Shown: positions 7,617-14,903 of the stretch, in pieces
Layout of the letters: each line of letters starts with the position of its first letter
Numbering within the stretch: the first letter of the stretch is position 1
Source: a virus
Length of the DNA: 22,739 nt
Virus record (IMG/VR): IMGVR_UViG_3300028883_000143
Coordinates: 1 to 22,739 of that record
Strand: one strand, 5' to 3'
Made by a program: the position numbers and the translations under genes
The notes under the pieces: generated by a model
What the model was told of the DNA's origin: nothing
Databases searched by the model: none
The model's input: the letters and a program-made list of their open reading frames with translations, nothing else

Positions 7617-8617
7617 GCGCCCGTCACCCTGATAGCAATGGCGTAGGGGTAGTCAAAATCGGCGTTGTTGCATGGCAGCACCACGAAGTCTTCACTTCCG
7701 ACAGTGATTGTCTGCCCGACTGAAAAGCCGTCCATGTGGGTAATGCGGGCCAGGCCGAAGTGCCCAATCGGTACCGGGTTGCCGGAGTAGACCACACCGA
7801 TCTGGGCCGGCAGTAAGGGAGAAAGCCCTCCGATGTCCGCCGGCATGGAAGAAAGCAATCCGTGCATCGCGCCCCAGGTGATGGACGTATCCTGATATGG
7901 CGTGTACCCGTACCCGATAGCCGATATGGGCTGGGCGACATCGCCGACCGGATTGCCGCCGGGCACAGCCCAGGCATCATTGAAGCGCACCGTGGCGTTT
8001 GGATATGACGTGTCGGAAGAGCGCATGTGGGCAAAGATGCGGCGAAGCTCTTCGTAACCGAGGCCGCTCGAGCTGGATCCACCCATGCACGAACTGGTGC
8101 TCACGTAAAACCCGTTGGGCGAGGATCCGATGCTGCCGTAGGCATCGAGCAATCCGAAGGCGATCCAGCGATAGACACCCGTGGAGATCTCCATGGCCGC
8201 GATGAACTGATCGCCGTCGGCCACAAGATGATAGCTGATCACCGCGCCGGTCATATCCGCCACCGCACAAGCAAAGATGTCATCGGCATAATCGAAATAG
8301 GATGGATCATGGACCGGTGCGCCGGGCATGTTCTTCCACGCCTTTGCCCCGGTCGGCGAGGCAGTAAATCCCGTGGAAGGTGATACCGCGATGCCGCTCA
8401 TGCGGTAGGTGGTCGAATACCAAGTATTTGCGGATATCGGGTCTGTGGCGATGCCCGAAAACATGTTGATATACAGGGCGCCCCTATTGAGGTGAAGGCG
8501 GTAGCCGTAGGTTTCCGAGACGTAACCGTTCTGGGTCCAGCCGTTTGCAACCAGAAAGGTGCGGATCTTGTCCAGCATGTCGTGGGCATCGGTGGCCGAA
8601 CCGGTTTCGTAGTCCAT
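7613..8617 (-). CDS. Tail-tip structural protein, paralog 2
   Basis: This 334-residue protein is rich in Gly, Ser and aromatic residues, as beta-structured virion proteins are. Its N terminus ATDAHDMLDKIRTFLVANGW (residues 8-27) aligns without gaps to ATDYLNLLDLLRTFMLANGW in the gene just upstream. Both end in a similar segment with GFS and a VGSEDFVVL or IGADDYLVV motif, so the two are tandem paralogs. The middle parts differ strongly. I know no function for this family beyond frequent occurrence next to tape-measure genes. A tail-tip collar or baseplate role is likely from position. AGGGGGG precedes the ATG, and the 3' end overlaps the next gene by ATGA. Confidence 0.65.
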   Translation of the reverse strand: MDYETGSATDAHDMLDKIRTFLVANGWTQNGYVSETYGYRLHLNRGALYINMFSGIATDPISANTWYSTTYRMSGIAVSPSTGFTASPTGAKAWKNMPGAPVHDPSYFDYADDIFACAVADMTGAVISYHLVADGDQFIAAMEISTGVYRWIAFGLLDAYGSIGSSPNGFYVSTSSCMGGSSSSGLGYEELRRIFAHMRSSDTSYPNATVRFNDAWAVPGGNPVGDVAQPISAIGYGYTPYQDTSITWGAMHGLLSSMPADIGGLSPLLPAQIGVVYSGNPVPIGHFGLARITHMDGFSVGQTITVGSEDFVVLPCNNADFDYPYAIAIRVTGA

Positions 8618-8627
8618 TGGCCCCCCT

Positions 8628-9563
8628 TTAAGCCAGCTTCACGGCGCAGTAATCGCCGATCGTGTTGCGGTAGACATTTTGCACCACCAGGTAGTCGTCC
8701 GCGCCGATGGTGATGACGTTTTCGGCCGCATTGGAAAAACCGGAGACGTGAAAGATGCCGTCCAGCTCGCCAAAGACATACTTCGATGGTGAAGTAAAAT
8801 TGACGATCACCGGCGTGAGCACATAGCCGCTGTCGACGGGGTTGGTGCGCATGCTTGAAAAGTGCGGCCCGCTGCGGGTGACATACGGCCAAATGGTTTT
8901 CCAGCGCGTGGCATTGGATAGCGAGCTGTTGTAGTAATTTTGCACTCCGTGCCAATCGCCGAACCAGAACCGGGCAGAAGATCGCGGGTTGGTCAAAATG
9001 GTGTTTTCCGTGCTCGATCCGTTGGCGCACACCGGCTGCATCACACCAAACGAGTGGGTGTCGTGAACGTGGCTCCAGCGCGATCCGGCCGAAGCCGTGG
9101 AGGTGCCGGCGATGAGCATGGGGTAGGGCATATTGACGGCCGGCAGATAAGGGTTGATCCAGCCCAGGTAGCCGAGCTGGTAAACCGTGGAGATCTTGGC
9201 CACCACGATCACCCGCCTGGCATTGACCACGAACCAGTAGGGAATCGAGCTGTTCCAAAGGTGCATGCGCGGAAGATTAGCGGCCAGGCTGTTGCCGATG
9301 TTGCCTGGCTGGGCGTTGAATTCCAAGCCGGAATCAAAGCCGGTCATGCCGTTTAACTGCCAGTTGAACCAGTCCTCTCCGTAATTTTCTTCACCCTTGA
9401 TGCCGACGTAGATCTCATCGGTTGCCCCCAGGCCCTCGCCCACGGCGATAAACTCGCTGGCCCCGCTCCACCGGAGCGACGTCCAGCCGTTGGCCAGCAT
9501 GAAGGTGCGCAGCAAATCTAGTAAGTTGAGGTAGTCTGTTGCAGTGCTGGTCTGGACGGCCAT
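8628..9563 (-). CDS. Tail-tip structural protein, paralog 1
   Basis: This 311-residue protein directly follows the tape measure, in the slot of distal tail proteins. The N-terminal helix motif ATDYLNLLDLLRTFMLANGW sits at residues 8-27, in exact register with the downstream paralog. The C terminus has VSGFSNAAENVITIGADDYL and ends in YCAVKLA. The central region is rich in Trp, Asn and Ser (for example RFWFGDWHGVQNYYNSSLSN), suggesting a beta-rich carbohydrate-binding or surface-exposed fold; this is inference. AAGGA inside the end of the tape measure gene provides the ribosome site, and one base separates stop and start. No close functional precedent is known to me. Confidence 0.65.
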   Translation of the reverse strand: MAVQTSTATDYLNLLDLLRTFMLANGWTSLRWSGASEFIAVGEGLGATDEIYVGIKGEENYGEDWFNWQLNGMTGFDSGLEFNAQPGNIGNSLAANLPRMHLWNSSIPYWFVVNARRVIVVAKISTVYQLGYLGWINPYLPAVNMPYPMLIAGTSTASAGSRWSHVHDTHSFGVMQPVCANGSSTENTILTNPRSSARFWFGDWHGVQNYYNSSLSNATRWKTIWPYVTRSGPHFSSMRTNPVDSGYVLTPVIVNFTSPSKYVFGELDGIFHVSGFSNAAENVITIGADDYLVVQNVYRNTIGDYCAVKLA

Positions 9564-9564
9564 G

Positions 9565-11412
9565 CTACTGGTTCCTTCTGATGATGTTCATGATCACCTG
9601 TTCGCCCGATGGCGAGTTGGCCCACTCTTCCACAAGAGACGGGTCGACGGCATTGATGATGCGCACGTTGCCGCCGCCCTGGTTTTCGGCCATGGGCTGC
9701 ACGTAGCCGCCCTGGCTACCGCCCATCATCAAGTACTGCTTGCCGCCGGTGTGCAGGATCTCGGGCACCCCGATTTCATACATCCCCCCAGGCGCAACGG
9801 GCCCGCCGCTGTCGCGCGTAGCCAGGTTGACCACCAGGTTGGCCAGCGATCCGATCCAGCCGCCGCCACCGTTGCCGCCGCTGTTGCCGGCGGACTGCCC
9901 GAGGGCCTGTTGGATCAGGATCTGGGCGATGGCTTCCGAGGCCATGCGCGCCAGGGATTGCCAGAACGAGCGCCAGTAATCCTCGAAGGTCTTCAACTCC
10001 CCGGTGATGGCATCGAAGAAAAAATCGCTCAGCGCGCTTTGCATCTGCTCGGCGGTGTGCTGGCTGATCTCGGTTAGTTCCCTGTTGCCCTGTTCGAACA
10101 GCTCGTTGCGGCGACGGATCATCTCTTCAATTTCCCGATAGGCCTGGTCCGCATCGCTGTCCGGGCCGGTGAGCAGAAGCCAATCGGTAAGGTCGCCCTC
10201 GTAGGGGGTTGATAGCTGCGGTGGGGAAGGCAGGCGCGGTTGCAGCAGTCCGGGCGTAGTTTGACCACCCGATGGCAGTGATGGCGCGGTTTTAGGGATA
10301 GAGGCTTCCGCGCTGGCAAAGTCGTCTGCAGAGTATCCCGGCACGGCGTCGATCATCGCCTGCTTGGCCAGAATATCGTCAACGAGGCGCTGGCGCTCAA
10401 GCAGGCCGAGGCGGGCAAACTTGGTCAAGTCGAGGTAGCCTTTATTGCTCAGTTCAACGGCCTGGGCAAAGGTTCCCTGGACACTTCGCAGGCCTGCGTA
10501 CTTGGCGATGCCGGCAAGGCCGTTGAGCACCGCTGCCGCGGCGTTGGCAAGGCTATTCAAGTTATCCGCAAAGTTCGACACCCATGTGGCCATGTCCTGG
10601 GCTAAAAGATCGCCGTTGCGCTCGATCCACTCGTTGAGTTTGGTGATCAGGGCGGTCTTGGCGGGGATCAGGTGCGTTCCGATCGTCGCCCGCAAGTTTT
10701 CCATCCGGGCATCGAGTTCGCGTTGCTGATTGGCCAGCGATCCGCTGGTGCGCGCGTAGTCTCCGGCGGCAACACCTGCATCACGGGTGATCACGGCCAC
10801 GGCGGCCATGGTTTTGTCCAGTTGGGTCAGCTCGTCCTTGCTCTTTTTGCCGGTACGGGCCAGGGCCTCCTGCTCGACGGCAGCGGCATTGATGGTGCCG
10901 ATGTACTTCTGGATGGGGTCGTATTCGCCGCGAAAGGCCGATTGCATGTCGGCCAGCACCTGGTTGGCGCCGCCGGCCACGTTGTTGAACGAGGCGATGT
11001 CGGCGGCCAGCTGCACCAGGTCTTGGCTGGTGGAGACGGCCTGCTGCCCTGACGCGCCGATTTGCTGGAACATGTAACCGATGGTGCCGACGGCATCTAA
11101 GGCCTGTTGCTTGGCAAGGCCCATGGCGTCAGCGGCGCCTTCGGCCCATGTGTCAAGCGTTGCGGCCAGATCGCTGCCGAAGACTTCGCGCACTTTATTG
11201 ACCGTCTCTTGCAGGTCGCTGGCCGAATCGGTCAAGCTGTTGAACGCATGCACGGCACCGGCGATGGATATGCCGGCAAGGGCGCCGGCAAAGGCTCCCT
11301 TGAGCAGGTTGGATGCCTTGGTCAGTCCGTTGATCTGATTCTTGACCTTGTCGAACGCCGCGTCGGCGGTGTTCTTTGCGGCCAGCAATATCTCCAGCTT
11401 GGCGTCGGCCAT
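9565..11412 (-). CDS. Tail tape measure protein
   Basis: This 615-residue tape measure protein sets tail length and is probably ejected with the DNA. The N terminus MADAKLEILLAAKNTADAAF and long Ala/Gln-rich helical stretches are typical. A hydrophobic segment lies at about 38-56 (GAFAGALAGISIAGAVHAF). A central ADIASFNNVAGGANQVLADM region is the common tape-measure core, and the C terminus holds GGPVAPGGMYEIGVPEILHT, a familiar tail-end motif. At roughly 0.15 nm per residue the tail would be about 90 nm, shorter than that of lambda. No lytic transglycosylase or peptidase domain is visible. Position directly after chaperones and a minor tail gene fits. AAAGGATC serves as ribosome site and contains the upstream stop region. 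Confidence 0.93.
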   Translation of the reverse strand: MADAKLEILLAAKNTADAAFDKVKNQINGLTKASNLLKGAFAGALAGISIAGAVHAFNSLTDSASDLQETVNKVREVFGSDLAATLDTWAEGAADAMGLAKQQALDAVGTIGYMFQQIGASGQQAVSTSQDLVQLAADIASFNNVAGGANQVLADMQSAFRGEYDPIQKYIGTINAAAVEQEALARTGKKSKDELTQLDKTMAAVAVITRDAGVAAGDYARTSGSLANQQRELDARMENLRATIGTHLIPAKTALITKLNEWIERNGDLLAQDMATWVSNFADNLNSLANAAAAVLNGLAGIAKYAGLRSVQGTFAQAVELSNKGYLDLTKFARLGLLERQRLVDDILAKQAMIDAVPGYSADDFASAEASIPKTAPSLPSGGQTTPGLLQPRLPSPPQLSTPYEGDLTDWLLLTGPDSDADQAYREIEEMIRRRNELFEQGNRELTEISQHTAEQMQSALSDFFFDAITGELKTFEDYWRSFWQSLARMASEAIAQILIQQALGQSAGNSGGNGGGGWIGSLANLVVNLATRDSGGPVAPGGMYEIGVPEILHTGGKQYLMMGGSQGGYVQPMAENQGGGNVRIINAVDPSLVEEWANSPSGEQVIMNIIRRNQ

Positions 11413-11415
11413 GGA

Positions 11416-12045
11416 TCAGATCCTTTCGCCGCGCAGCTTGCGACGGGTATTGGCAACGATGTTGCGCAGGGCTTCGGCACGGTGCGCCCGCCAGAAAGGA
11501 TCGATGATGGGGCGGGGCGGGATGGAAAATTGCCGGGTGCTTTTTTTAATTAAAAGATGCTTTCGTCCGGTTGCCCGGGCAGAGAGCTTCGATGCAACCC
11601 AACGAAAATAGGCGCGCTTTCGCGGCCACATCCCCGTATTGCGCGTGCCAAGCCGTGAGCCCGATGAGAACGTCAACCCTTCCTGATGGAGTTTGGCAAG
11701 CTTGCGCCACGTCTCAGACGATGCCCTGCCCACGAACCCGATGGATAATTTGGCGGGCGATGCGCGGTTGTGATCGTCGTAACCGATGCGATTCGACATC
11801 GCATACAATGGACGATCCGGGCGCATCCGGTTCGGGTTTCCCGATCGGCGGGCCAGGGTGGAAAGTTTTGCAAAGTGCCGCCCGCCCGGAGCCCCTGCCC
11901 GGATCTCGCGGCGCAGCAGGTTCATCAGGCGAAAGCCTTCAACGCGAACAGCGGTATTTTCGGCCTTTAACATGCGCGCCCGGGCCCGGTTCAAACCCCG
12001 GATGACGTTTTGCGATCCTTTGATCGTCGCCTCGAGCGATATCAT
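11416..12045 (-). CDS. Minor tail / tail completion protein (gp10- or Z-like)
   Basis: This 209-residue, strongly basic protein starts MISLEATIKGSQNVIRGLNR. I chose ATG 12045 because GGGAGGAAAG lies just upstream; an extended frame to 12138 reads out-of-frame chaperone sequence. The helical N terminus with ENTAVRVEGFRLMNLLRREI, the conserved-looking RAGAPGGRHFAKLS, and the C-terminal PIIDPFWRAHRAEALRNI resemble phage virion morphogenesis or minor tail proteins of the HK97-gp10, gpS or Z type. Such proteins usually act in joining or completing head or tail. Its place between the chaperones and the tape measure differs from lambda, where Z precedes the tail tube. The first 107 bp overlap the T frame. 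Family assignment is moderate. Confidence 0.65.
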   Translation of the reverse strand: MISLEATIKGSQNVIRGLNRARARMLKAENTAVRVEGFRLMNLLRREIRAGAPGGRHFAKLSTLARRSGNPNRMRPDRPLYAMSNRIGYDDHNRASPAKLSIGFVGRASSETWRKLAKLHQEGLTFSSGSRLGTRNTGMWPRKRAYFRWVASKLSARATGRKHLLIKKSTRQFSIPPRPIIDPFWRAHRAEALRNIVANTRRKLRGERI

Positions 12046-12379
12046 TTGCGCTTTCCTCCCGCGTCTTTTCGAACCGCTCCAGGGCCAGCATCTTGCGCCA
12101 CAGTCCGGCGGTCCACTGGATGCCCAGATCCAGCGCAATGGCCTTGACGGCGCAGTAGTCCAGCCCGATCAGCGCAAAGCCAGCCGCGCGCCACTGCGTG
12201 TTGACGTGCAGCCACAAATCCAGGGCCTCCCGATTGCCCGGCAGCAATGGCGTGGCGGATGTCGTCCACGCACACGAGCAGCACGGCGCGGCCCGGCCCT
12301 GCTGTGTTGCGGTCTCTACGCATGTTCGGCAGTACTCTCTTCGGGTGCGGTCTGATCGCTCGGACCAGACCGAGACGAG
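11939..12379 (-). CDS. T extension of tail assembly chaperone GT (-1 frame)
   Basis: This frame has no ATG downstream of the slippery site, as expected if it is only made by a -1 shift during translation of G. The fusion would be 89 G residues plus 146 T residues (235 aa). The part from DLWLHVNTQWRAAGFALIGL through DYCAVKAIALDLGIQW to MLALERFEKTREE matches the DUF1799-type chaperone pattern (QWR...GLDY). The segment before it (YCRTCVETATQQGRAAPCC) is Cys-rich. After about SAND the frame continues 36 residues into the next gene with no recognisable sequence. In lambda, GT recruits the tail tube to the tape measure. Stop position and the final 36 residues are the least certain part. Confidence 0.75.
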   Translation of the reverse strand, partial: LVSVWSERSDRTRREYCRTCVETATQQGRAAPCCSCAWTTSATPLLPGNREALDLWLHVNTQWRAAGFALIGLDYCAVKAIALDLGIQWTAGLWRKMLALERFEKTREESANDIARGDDQRIAKRHPGFEPGPGAHVKGRKYRCSR

Positions 12380-12645
12380 TTTTTTTCCTCTTGCCTCGAT
12401 GACCAGGTCTCCTTGCAGATGGCGTTGAATGCTTCGAGCAGATCCGAATTTTCCACTTCCAGCTCGCCTTCTTTGAACTGGGTGGCCAGCACGGCATCGA
12501 TGGCCTTGTCCTGATCTTCTCCTTTCAGGTGGTATACTTCGCATCGCATGTATCCGATGCCGTACTGGGAAAGCGATTTGATCTCGCTGCGGCGCAGGCC
12601 GCGCACGTTGACCGTTTCGCCATTGGACAATTTTACTTCCCGCAT
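12316..12645 (-). CDS. Tail assembly chaperone G-like
   Basis: This 109-residue protein sits between tail tube and tape measure, the invariant slot of G-type chaperones. MREVKLSNGETVNVRGLRRS starts a small beta-plus-helix fold typical of such proteins, followed by helical FKEGELEVENSDLLEAFNAI and a hydrophilic tail rich in Ser, Glu and Pro. Codons 87-89 (GAA AAA AAC) form the slippery site for a -1 shift, so the last 20 residues belong only to the unshifted form. A clear AAAGGAG lies 5 nt from the ATG. Chaperones of this type coat the tape measure during tail assembly and are absent from the virion. Confidence 0.85.
   Translation of the reverse strand: MREVKLSNGETVNVRGLRRSEIKSLSQYGIGYMRCEVYHLKGEDQDKAIDAVLATQFKEGELEVENSDLLEAFNAICKETWSSRQEEKNSSRSGPSDQTAPEESTAEHA
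12348..12386 (-). promoter_or_regulatory. Programmed -1 frameshift signal (slippery site plus hairpin)
   Basis: Read on the minus strand, the heptamer A_AAA_AAC (12385-12379) is in the correct phase with G codons 87-89. After a six-base spacer TCGTCT comes the stem CGGTCTGGTC / GATCAGACCG (12372-12363 and 12357-12348), ten pairs with one G-U and a five-base loop. Phase, heptamer type, spacer and stem all match known -1 signals. The shifted frame stays open for 146 codons and contains the DUF1799-like part. Confidence 0.85.
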
Positions 12646-12671
12646 GATGTCTCCTTTGATGGATGCGTGAA

Positions 12672-12688
12672 GGGCCCAGAGTGGGCCC
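12672..12688. repeat. GGGCCC hairpin between tail tube and chaperone genes
   Basis: GGGCCC-AGAGT-GGGCCC forms a 6-bp all-GC stem with a 5-base loop in the 66-bp gap after the tail tube gene. No T-run follows on either strand, so it is not a standard intrinsic terminator. It may protect the 3' end of the upstream message or partly stop transcription, which would fit the need for far more tail tube than chaperone. That role is inferred. Confidence 0.5.
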
Positions 12689-12711
12689 CTATCGATCGGC
12701 TGTAAAAATGC

Positions 12712-13659
12712 TTATGCGTGGGCGTCCGCGTTGGTCAGACGGGCCACGACGGCCGAGTCGGCGGCGCCGTCGTCGTGGTACGCCTGAAAGTCGAGCGTTA
12801 CGCGCACGCCCTGGGGCCCGGGCACCTCGGGGCCGTTGACGGCATACTCGATCTCTTGCATCTCCAGCTCGAAGATGCTGTTGGCGTTGGCGGTGACGGT
12901 GAGCTTCAGGGCGCTCTCGGTGCCGTCGATCGCCTTGACCAGCAGGGTGTCGTCCTTAAATAGCGTGGTCAACGATCCGCCGATCGAAAGGATGCCCTCG
13001 GTGATGTCGCCGCGCACGCCGCCCCCGCCGATGACGAAGGTGTCGGTGTCCAGGCCCATGTCCATGTTGAGCTCGATCTGGGGAGCGTTAGAGAGCACGG
13101 CGCCGCCTTCGGTAATGGCGGCCTGGAAGTTGTTGACCCGGGACAGACCGACCGGGGTAGGGGAGGCCACAAAGGGGCTGGTGGCGATCTCAAAGTCCGC
13201 GCCCACCACGCTTAAGGTCATCACCAGCTCGCCGTCGCCGCCCACGGTGATGGCGGCCGAAGCGATCTTGCAGCCCAGGTAGCGGATGTAGCGAGGGACG
13301 GCAAGGTCGAGCATTTGCTGCTCGATGGTAAGCGACGGCTGCAGCTGGGGCACGCTGAACTCGTGCAGGTAGGGTGCAGCGGATCCGGTAATGACGGGCA
13401 GGCCGAACATGGCGCGCAGCCAGTACCACATGGCCCGGGTGTCCACCGGCACGACGATCTGGCCGCTCACGTCCTTGTTGCCGCGGAACGGCTGGACTGG
13501 GTTGCGGCTGCCGGTGAGGGTGGCGGCCGCGTTGACGGTCTGGGCAGGCTTTACGGTGGTGCTGTTGATCGGCAGGATGAAGCCTTCGGTCGGGGGCGTG
13601 GCATAGGCGTCCTCGAAGCCGATGGCGATCTTGACGTTGGCGCCGCGTTGTTGTGCCAT
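12712..13659 (-). CDS. Major tail tube protein
   Basis: This 315-residue protein forms the hexameric rings of the tail tube. It is mostly beta-strand pattern, starting MAQQRGANVKIAIGFEDAYA, with GNKDVSGQIVVPVDTRAMWY and LPRYIRYLGCK-like central sheets, and a C-terminal VRVTLDFQAYHDDGAADSAV. This follows the phage tail tube family of the TTP type, where GSRNPVQPFRGN-like loops precede the tube core. At 315 residues it is somewhat longer than lambda gpV, allowing an additional surface domain in the C-terminal half. GGAG within the final codons of the upstream gene is the ribosome site. Position two genes before the tape measure and directly before the chaperones supports the call. Confidence 0.88.
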   Translation of the reverse strand: MAQQRGANVKIAIGFEDAYATPPTEGFILPINSTTVKPAQTVNAAATLTGSRNPVQPFRGNKDVSGQIVVPVDTRAMWYWLRAMFGLPVITGSAAPYLHEFSVPQLQPSLTIEQQMLDLAVPRYIRYLGCKIASAAITVGGDGELVMTLSVVGADFEIATSPFVASPTPVGLSRVNNFQAAITEGGAVLSNAPQIELNMDMGLDTDTFVIGGGGVRGDITEGILSIGGSLTTLFKDDTLLVKAIDGTESALKLTVTANANSIFELEMQEIEYAVNGPEVPGPQGVRVTLDFQAYHDDGAADSAVVARLTNADAHA

Positions 13660-13665
13660 GGTGTT

Positions 13666-14145
13666 TTACTCCATGCGATCGGCGCCCAGGGGCACCGACT
13701 CTTCCTGATAGGTTAAAAGCATGATGGCGAAAAAGGCCGGAAAGTGCGAGACGGTGTCGTACTCGATGTCCGCCTCGGCCAGGATGGCATCACCGGTGTC
13801 GATGCTGCGTGAGACGTTCTCCACCAGTTTGCGGATCTGCTCGATGTGATAACTGCCAGTATACTCCACGATGTTGGCGATGCCGTCGCGGGAACGCAGG
13901 CCGTCGTTTTCAAGCCAGCATTCGACCATGACGCCGTGATCTTTACCGGTGCGCATCAGGCCGACGGTCTTGGAGACGGGATACAGGATCACGGCGGGAA
14001 GATCATCGGCGGCCGGCGGGTTGCGTTCGTCGAAGCCGATAAACACCATGGGACCGCGGCCGTAGTTGGCCTGGCACCAGGCGGAAAGGGCCGCATCCGT
14101 TGCGATGGCGGCCGACAGGGTGTCGATGAGGGCGTTGATGTTCAT
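13666..14145 (-). CDS. Tail terminator / completion-like protein
   Basis: This 159-residue protein is placed immediately before the tail tube, where tail terminators (gpU-like) or completion proteins occur. It begins MNINALIDTLSAAIATDAAL, has a mixed alpha/beta pattern (MVFIGFDERNPPAADDLPAV, VILYPVSKTVGLMRTG) and a helical IEQIRKLVENVSRSIDTGDA. Tail terminators cap the tube after polymerisation and bind the head connector. The sequence itself carries no diagnostic motif that I can name, so the call depends on order and fold impression. The ATG overlaps the upstream stop by 4 nt. A neck or head completion role is the alternative. Confidence 0.6.
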   Translation of the reverse strand: MNINALIDTLSAAIATDAALSAWCQANYGRGPMVFIGFDERNPPAADDLPAVILYPVSKTVGLMRTGKDHGVMVECWLENDGLRSRDGIANIVEYTGSYHIEQIRKLVENVSRSIDTGDAILAEADIEYDTVSHFPAFFAIMLLTYQEESVPLGADRME

Positions 14146-14459
14146 CGTTTGATCCGTTCGTCCTTGATCAGGGGGATGCGCCAGGTGTACCCGTCGCCCT
14201 GGACGGCCAGGCCGCGGGCCTCGTCGCGGTGCACGCGCCAGGTGACGGATCCGATGATCACTGCATCGCGGTATTGCGGAGCGGGAACGTCGGCGACGGC
14301 CACTTCGATCTCGGCGATGTCGGCGTGCACGGCGCCGGCGGCGGACTGACCATAGATCACGTTCAGCGCAGTGATATCGGCGCCGTTATAGGCAACCGGC
14401 ACCCCCATCGTGCTTTTTATGGTGGCGACCATGTTCGAAACGGCGCTGGCAAAAGACAT
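14142..14459 (-). CDS. Head-tail joining protein (FII-like)
   Basis: This 105-residue protein starts MSFASAVSNMVATIKSTMGV, then has beta-rich PVAYNGADITALNVIYGQSA and a C-terminal SVTWRVHRDEARGLAVQGDG. Length, beta content and gene position after a head protein and before the terminator match FII-type head-tail joining or stopper proteins (lambda FII is 117 residues). It would attach below the gpW-like ring at the portal. GGAG lies 8 nt before the ATG. No more specific motif is seen; it could equally be a generic neck protein. Confidence 0.65.
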   Translation of the reverse strand: MSFASAVSNMVATIKSTMGVPVAYNGADITALNVIYGQSAAGAVHADIAEIEVAVADVPAPQYRDAVIIGSVTWRVHRDEARGLAVQGDGYTWRIPLIKDERIKR

Positions 14460-14477
14460 CGAACGATCTCCGGGTGG

Positions 14478-14867
14478 TCAGAATTTTTTGAAAAGCAATT
14501 TTTTGATGCGCCGCTCCTCTTCGATGGCGGCCTGCAGATCTCCCTTGAGCATTTTGTATTCGCCTTTGATCCGCGGATATTTTTTGGCCTCTGCGCGCAG
14601 CTCGGCAACGTTCATCGCGGACAATGGTTTTTCTGTATCGTCTGGTTGCTCTTCAATGGACCCGGCGCAGGCCAGCGCGTCGATGTCGCGCACCGCCAGG
14701 ACGAGCTCATAGCGGCCCTGGTTGCGGAAGGTGCGCAGGCGGCGTCCGGTGTCGAGCTCCCGGACGTCTTCCAGTTTGGCTTCTGTGAATGCCCGGAATC
14801 CGGCGGCCACCAGCACATCGATGGCCGCCTTCACATTTTCGGGCAACGTGTTTGCAAAATCAGGCAT
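14478..14867 (-). CDS. FI-like head/packaging accessory with HeH motif
   Basis: This 129-residue protein follows the capsid gene, the position of lambda FI (132 residues), which aids DNA packaging. The N-terminal half (ANTLPENVKAAIDVLVAAGF, then LDTGRRLRTFRNQGRYELVL) is an alpha/beta domain that I do not recognise. The C-terminal MNVAELRAEAKKYPRIKGEY plus KMLKGDLQAAIEEE (about 85-117) has the helix-extension-helix (HeH/LEM-like) pattern. In lambda FI the comparable motif is at the N terminus, so the domain order looks swapped. The tail IKKLLFKKF is very basic and could contact DNA. AAAGGA precedes the ATG. Functional equivalence to FI is inferred from place, size and motif. Confidence 0.6.
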   Translation of the reverse strand: MPDFANTLPENVKAAIDVLVAAGFRAFTEAKLEDVRELDTGRRLRTFRNQGRYELVLAVRDIDALACAGSIEEQPDDTEKPLSAMNVAELRAEAKKYPRIKGEYKMLKGDLQAAIEEERRIKKLLFKKF

Positions 14868-14887
14868 GACCGATTCCTTTGCCGTTG

Positions 14888-14903
14888 CCTAACTTCCGTT
14901 AGG
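14888..14903. repeat. Stem-loop over the capsid gene stop codon
   Basis: CCTAAC-TTCC-GTTAGG is a 6-bp perfect stem with a four-base loop (GGAA in the minus-strand RNA) spanning the TAA of the major capsid gene. Without a T-run it is unlikely to terminate. A 3' stabilising role for the highly expressed capsid message is possible. Confidence 0.4.

Noticed and set aside
8398-9258. 286-codon minus-strand frame across the paralog pair
   Set aside because: It runs out of frame over two well-supported genes, is rich in Arg, His and Gln, and has no ribosome site.
12042-12497. 151-codon third frame across the G/T region
   Set aside because: The T frame carries the DUF1799-like pattern and is in the correct -1 phase; this one is Arg/Gly/Ala-rich and unrelated.
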